Shown: piece by piece, positions 5,563 through 8,786 of the stretch
Layout of the letters: every line of letters begins with the position of its first letter
Position numbering within the stretch: the stretch's first letter is position 1
DNA from: Desulfobacterales bacterium
Lineage (GTDB): Bacteria; Desulfobacterota; Desulfobacteria; Desulfobacterales; UBA11574
DNA length: 8,786 bases
Assembly: GCA_030145595.1 (NCBI GenBank)
Contig: JAQYVG010000144.1
Location: 1 to 8,786, forward strand
Direction: 5' to 3'
Made by a program: the position numbers and the translations under genes
Notes under the pieces: generated by a model
What the model was told of the DNA's origin: nothing
What the model saw: only the letters and a program-made list of their open reading frames with translations
The model's database searches: none

Positions 5563-6366
5563 TTAATCTGCGATTGCCTTTTCAACCAGTTTCATAAGCT
5601 CGTTTACGGGTATTCTTCGTTTTGTCTTGGCAATAAATCCTGTTTTGTGAGCAAATTTTATTCTCTCATCGCCTTCCAGTTTTGAAAAATCCACGCCCAT
5701 AGCCTCATTTAGCCTTGCCAGTCGCCAGCCTTCACCACGACCGTCATAAGTAACCGAAATTTCAGCAGGTGGATCCATCCGACTACTGTACCGTTGTAAA
5801 CCGGTTGAATCATTCGTCAGGCCAATCAGTATGGTTTTGTTTTTTACGATACATTTTTCGGAATTTGTCCAGAAATCAAACTGTGAAGAGAGGGACCTGG
5901 CACTCTTAATTACGTTTTGTCCGAATGAGCGCATCAGGAGGTAAATCTCACCGGGATTTTGTTCAAACAGTTCAAGAAACCAGACTTCAATCGGATTGAT
6001 AAAGGGTAAGAGGTTTTCAATACCCAGCTCATCAGCAATTTTAAAGGGGCCGAAACGATCAAATTTATCCTTGAATTCCCACCAGGGTGTAATTCTGAGT
6101 GTGGCCGTAAGGCCTAAATGGTCAGCAACCAGCATAAAGCTTGCGGGGGTTTCAGTACTTTGATGATGATCAAAATTTTTCAAGTCGGGTTCAAGCTTCT
6201 TGCCCACATCAATCACCCAGATTTCGGGATTTGCCAGTTCCTCTTCTGTGGGGTGTCGGCGTTCTATCGTATAAATGACGTCATTATTGACGGCTAATAC
6301 AAGGGATATGGCAAAAAAATCATCAAAATGTGCTGTGCCAGGATGTGTAATAATTAGCTTGTTCAC
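5563..6366 (-). CDS. MYG1/UPF0160-family protein (DHH-like predicted phosphoesterase/exonuclease)
   Basis: A 267-residue cytosolic protein. The chosen start is GTG at 6366-6364, with AAAAAGG about 10 bases upstream. The N-terminal THPGTAHFDD (residues 7-16; H8, H13, D15, D16) corresponds to the HNGxFHxDE motif of MYG1. WVIDVGKKLEPDLKNFDHHQ (50-69) supplies a central Asp and the DHH triad (66-68), the expected metal ligands. Near the C terminus FAHKTGFIAKTK (238-249) matches the family's F-H-x-S/T-GF signature. Eukaryotic MYG1 is a 3'-5' RNA exonuclease of nucleus and mitochondria; the bacterial members' substrate is not established, so nuclease or phosphoesterase activity is inference. It is shorter than the eukaryotic proteins but spans the whole family region. 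It lies about 130 bp downstream of rbgA on the same strand and could share its transcript. Confidence 0.8.
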   Translation of the reverse strand: MNKLIITHPGTAHFDDFFAISLVLAVNNDVIYTIERRHPTEEELANPEIWVIDVGKKLEPDLKNFDHHQSTETPASFMLVADHLGLTATLRITPWWEFKDKFDRFGPFKIADELGIENLLPFINPIEVWFLELFEQNPGEIYLLMRSFGQNVIKSARSLSSQFDFWTNSEKCIVKNKTILIGLTNDSTGLQRYSSRMDPPAEISVTYDGRGEGWRLARLNEAMGVDFSKLEGDERIKFAHKTGFIAKTKRRIPVNELMKLVEKAIAD

Positions 6367-6387
6367 TTCAAAAGCGCCTTTTTAGAA

Positions 6388-6428
6388 ATCCTGTTCCCAT
6401 CTGTTTAACCCATCTGATCTATCCTGTT
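6388..6428. repeat. Short interleaved direct repeats between rbgA and the MYG1 gene
   Basis: ATCCTGTT occurs at 6388-6395 and 6421-6428; between them CCCATCTG occurs at 6396-6403 and 6409-6416. The arrangement looks like a degenerate repeat rather than a regulatory site. The rest of the 130-bp spacer shows no terminator or clear promoter. Confidence 0.35.
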
Positions 6429-6496
6429 TTGCTCTCCATAGCTGCAGGTGAGCTTAACCGATCCCCTTTGCAAGATCACAGGTTTCTTCGTTTCCA

Positions 6497-7327
6497 TTAA
6501 CAACTTGGATATTCTAAAGTAATTTTACCCAGTTTCCCTTTCCTGAATTCACTCAAAACAATATTGGACGCTCGCATATAATCGACAATACCAGTTTTCA
6601 AAAGGCAGCCCCTTTTGGCTGCAATATTTTCCAGAATTTCAAGGGGCGTTTTATCTTTAATATCAATTTTGAATCTGGCACATAATTCTTCCGGGACAAT
6701 TTCTACCAGTTTTTCTATAAGATTAGATGCAAGAGTCCTCACATCCAGAACATCATCATTTATGGTTCCGATAAAGGCGAGATTTAAAAAAGTTTCTTTA
6801 TCTTCTCTGGGGCGCAAAATTCCAGGAGTATCCAGAAGTTCAAATTGTGATTTTGCATCTATCCACTGTTTAGACCGTGTAACTCCAGGCTTATTGGCAG
6901 TCCTGGCCTTTTTTTTCCCGGCTATGCAATTTATCAAAGTGGATTTACCCACATTGGGTATACCTGCCACCATGGCTCTTATGGATTTATTTTTGATTCC
7001 AGCCTTAGTAATTACCTTACGGGCTAAATCTGTAATATTTTTTAAACCATCACCTTTAACAGCACTTACCAACGCTACCTCGGTATCACCACTGTTAAAA
7101 AAGGAAACCCACTTTTTGTTGCCATCATCACTGCTAACGTCGCATTTATTCAAAATTACAATTTTTGCTTTTTGCCCGATTATTCTATCAATATTCATAT
7201 CTTTACTGGATAAGGGAGCCCTTGCATCCAAAACCTCGAAAACAATATCGACTGCTTTCAAGCTCTTTTTTAAAAGATCCTCAGAATCTTTCATATGTTT
7301 TGGAAACCAGTTTACATTTTCATTCAT
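6497..7327 (-). CDS. rbgA: RbgA/YlqF-type circularly permuted GTPase, 50S ribosome assembly
   Basis: About 276 residues, close to B. subtilis RbgA (about 280). The GTPase motifs come in permuted order (numbered from an upstream ATG at 7339): G4 NKCD (64-67), G5 SA (92-93), G1 GIPNVGKS (126-133), G2 Thr in PGVT (154), G3 DTPG (170-173). DARAPLSS (38-45) and the C-terminal FRKGKLGKITLE are further RbgA marks. The family promotes a late step of large-subunit assembly. The N terminus reads NWFPKHM where RbgA usually has WFPGHM. I chose ATG 7327 because homologues start a few residues before WFP and a GGTG lies upstream; the 7339 ATG adds four residues and has no better site. It is visibly more AT-rich than rlmN and uup. 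Its upstream region is directly a transposase remnant, so its native promoter may be altered. Confidence 0.9.
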   Translation of the reverse strand: MNENVNWFPKHMKDSEDLLKKSLKAVDIVFEVLDARAPLSSKDMNIDRIIGQKAKIVILNKCDVSSDDGNKKWVSFFNSGDTEVALVSAVKGDGLKNITDLARKVITKAGIKNKSIRAMVAGIPNVGKSTLINCIAGKKKARTANKPGVTRSKQWIDAKSQFELLDTPGILRPREDKETFLNLAFIGTINDDVLDVRTLASNLIEKLVEIVPEELCARFKIDIKDKTPLEILENIAAKRGCLLKTGIVDYMRASNIVLSEFRKGKLGKITLEYPSC

Positions 7328-7346
7328 TACAAACACCATTTATATT

Positions 7347-7484
7347 TTATATCTTGTGGCGGCTATTGTATCTTTGGGTGTAAACACCGTTCAAGTGGCG
7401 CATGCTTCTTGAAATATTCGCTTCAGGTGTCTGGACCAGCATGTGGTAATGATTCGGCATAAAGAAAACAACGGGGTCGCGTCT
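7347..7484 (-). pseudogene. Remnant of a second, different Y1 (REP-type) transposase
   Basis: Read on the minus strand this stretch encodes VVFFMPNHYHMLVQTP, then EANISRSMRHLNGVYTQ and RYNSRHKI before a TAA at 7349-7347. NHYH is the HUH metal motif, and the RHLNGVYTQRYN segment is characteristic of REP-associated Y1 transposases. The N-terminal part and everything after the basic segment, including the catalytic Tyr region, are missing, so it is a dead internal fragment of about 45 codons. It is a different lineage from the transposase at 4824-5414 (MPNHYHMLV versus IPNHAHLLL). It ends 8 bp before the upstream possible rbgA start. Confidence 0.8.
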
Positions 7485-7811
7485 ACACTCTTGACAAATT
7501 AATAATTTTATCTATTCAATAGTGCATGGGGTCACATCTTGATTTGTGATTAATATCATCATTAAGCCATCTGCGCTACCATTTTAACTCTTTGAAATAA
7601 TTCAACATAAAAACTATAATCACTAATCAACGGGCTGTTGCCCAAATCAAGATTTAGCTACAACTCCACCCTACGATGAAATTGATGAACTGTTGATATA
7701 ACCTGTATTTTTTTAACAGTAAATACGTATAAACGCCCAAATAGTGCTTGATTAGCATGATGATAACTGCTAAAGTGCTGTCAATAAAGACTTTAAGGGA
7801 GCATTATCATC
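7485..7811. other. Gene-free, AT-rich region with inverted repeats; probable left flank of an IS
   Basis: No coding sequence is supported on either strand. Two inverted pairs stand out: ATCTTGATTTG (7536-7546) with CAAATCAAGAT (7643-7653), exact over 11 bp; and TTGATTTGTGATTA (7539-7552) with TAATCACTAATCAA (7617-7630), 13 of 14. A GGGC-TGTT-GCCC hairpin (7633-7644) lies between the right-hand arms and may mark the left terminus of the downstream IS. The other IS end is outside the window, so the terminus cannot be fixed. A GGGGTCAC motif lies at 7528-7535. Confidence 0.4.
7748..7776 (+). promoter_or_regulatory. Candidate promoter for the IS1182-type transposase
   Basis: TTGATT (7748-7753) and TAAAGT (7771-7776) are separated by 17 bp, an acceptable sigma-70 spacing, about 35 bp before the transposase start. 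A TTAGC/GCTAA inverted pair (7752-7756, 7768-7772) overlaps the -10. The match is moderate, so this is a candidate only. Confidence 0.35.
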
Positions 7812-8786
7812 ATGATGGGACGTCAACAAAGAGTTCAGAAAAAACTGTTTTACACAAAATTAGACCTTGATCAACGCGTTCGTAAAGATCACATCCTGAG
7901 GAAAGTGAAAAATTATATTGACTTTGACTTTATCTACAATGAAGTCAAAGACAAATACGGCATTAAAGGTAATGTGTCGGTTCCTCCTCCTGTAATCCTC
8001 AAGATGATGCTACTTTTGATCTTTTATAATGTGCGTTCCGAACGAGAACTCGTATTAACAATCCCTGAGCGTTTAGACTGGTTGTGGTTTTTGGGCTATG
8101 ACCTGGATGATGATATTCCCAATCACAGCGTGCTTTCCAAGGCCAGAGTCCGTTGGGGCGTTGAAGCCTTTAAAGCATTTTTTGAGCTTATAGTCTGGCA
8201 GTGTGTGCAAGCCGGCCTTGTTGATGGCAGCAAGCTGTTTATGGATTCCAGCATGATGCAGGCCGATGCTTCCAACAACTCTGTCGTAAATAAAGAATCG
8301 CTAAAGCGGTATCTGAATAAAAGCTATCAAGTTTTAGAAGCACGCTTGGAAGAAGAACAAAGATCTTCCGACAGTGATGATCCCAAATCTGGAACTGCCA
8401 ATAAAAAGTATATTTCGACCACCGATCCGGATGCCTCTGTAACACGTCGCGGAAAAGGAAAGTCCAAGCTTCAATATCAGGTTCACAGAGGGGTTGATGA
8501 AAAATGTGAAATCATTACCGCGACCGAAGTAACCCCCGGTGAGGTGCATGAAGCTCACCGCATGCAATCTTTAATAGACAGCCATCAAAAAAATACCGAA
8601 CGAAAAGTTGAAACTGCTGTGGCCGACAGCAAGTACGGTACCATCGAAAATTATCTGGCCTGCCGGGATCGAGGCATAAAGGCACATTTTTCATCGCTGG
8701 AGCAAACTCAAAAAGGTACCGGTACGAAAAAAGGCATCTTTGCCAAGGAAGCTTTTACCTACAATGCTGAAACTGACACCTTTACC
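7812..8786 (+). CDS. IS1182-type DDE transposase, N-terminal part, truncated by window edge
   Basis: ATG at 7812 (a second ATG follows at 7815) is preceded by AAGGGAG with 10 bp spacing. The frame is open for 325 codons to the right edge; complete proteins of this group are commonly about 450-550 residues. The N-terminal part (about 1-135), with PPVILKMMLLLIFYNVRSERE and IPNHSVLSKAR, matches the helical domain before the DDE fold. LFMDSSMMQADASNNS (142-157) contains the likely first catalytic Asp (D145). The insert with STTDPDAS (202-209) and KSKLQYQVHRGVD is a family hallmark. AVADSKYG (269-276) contains the likely second Asp (D272). The catalytic Glu is outside the window. It cuts single copies of the IS for transposition. 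It is the only plus-strand gene and is convergent with none of the host genes. No frameshift is seen, so it may be active. Confidence 0.88.
   Translation, partial: MMGRQQRVQKKLFYTKLDLDQRVRKDHILRKVKNYIDFDFIYNEVKDKYGIKGNVSVPPPVILKMMLLLIFYNVRSERELVLTIPERLDWLWFLGYDLDDDIPNHSVLSKARVRWGVEAFKAFFELIVWQCVQAGLVDGSKLFMDSSMMQADASNNSVVNKESLKRYLNKSYQVLEARLEEEQRSSDSDDPKSGTANKKYISTTDPDASVTRRGKGKSKLQYQVHRGVDEKCEIITATEVTPGEVHEAHRMQSLIDSHQKNTERKVETAVADSKYGTIENYLACRDRGIKAHFSSLEQTQKGTGTKKGIFAKEAFTYNAETDTFT

Noticed and set aside
6615..7412. A 265-codon plus-strand open frame opposite rbgA.
   Set aside because: It is the antisense of a well-conserved GTPase gene. Its translation is a low-complexity mix of hydrophobic and Ser/Thr-rich stretches with no domain, and it has no convincing ribosome-binding site.
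8239..8567. Two minus-strand open frames of 68 and 77 codons within the IS1182-type transposase.
   Set aside because: They overlap the conserved transposase frame on the plus strand and show no recognisable features.

Overview
The window looks like a chromosomal stretch from a Gram-negative bacterium, most likely a Desulfobacterota (former Deltaproteobacteria) member. The best clue is the REP-type Y1 transposase at 4408-5414. Its opening residues, IPNHAHLLL motif and long C-terminal helix-turn-helix part match, from memory, a family common in that phylum. This assignment is inference: no 16S, tRNA or other marker lies in the window.

Layout: every host gene is on the minus strand, so transcription runs right to left. 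From the left edge: the N-terminal 343 codons of a Uup-type ABC-F ATPase (1-1030, running off the edge); a hairpin-rich spacer; a complete YbiT-type ABC-F ATPase (1210-2835); a gene-free leader with a minus-strand intrinsic terminator 30 bp before ybiT and a palindrome over an extended -10 element further upstream; rlmN (3303-4346); a 1.09-kb REP-type transposase element (4382-5471) with 29-bp inverted ends and a frameshifted transposase; a bacterial MYG1/UPF0160 gene (5563-6366); an RbgA/YlqF GTPase gene (6497-7327); a remnant of a second, different Y1 transposase (7347-7484); about 330 bp without a gene; and, on the plus strand, the first 325 codons of an IS1182-type transposase that runs off the right edge.

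Function: four of the five host genes act on the ribosome. These are the two ABC-F factors (E-site/peptidyl-transferase-centre region), RlmN (methylation of 23S rRNA A2503 and tRNA A37) and RbgA (50S assembly). They are separated by spacers of about 130 bp to over 1 kb and by mobile DNA, so they form a themed neighbourhood rather than a tight operon. I see no defence system, CRISPR array or biosynthetic cluster.

The most unusual parts are the REP-type element and its relation to rlmN, and the ybiT leader. Three related copies of the element end occur (3283-3311, 4382-4410, 5443-5471). Both the transposase and rlmN therefore lie between inverted copies, and the rlmN stop codon sits inside one of them. 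The transposase is split by one missing G in a G run, at a point where a -1 slip would restore the family's fused protein. The ybiT leader has the layout of a transcription attenuator.
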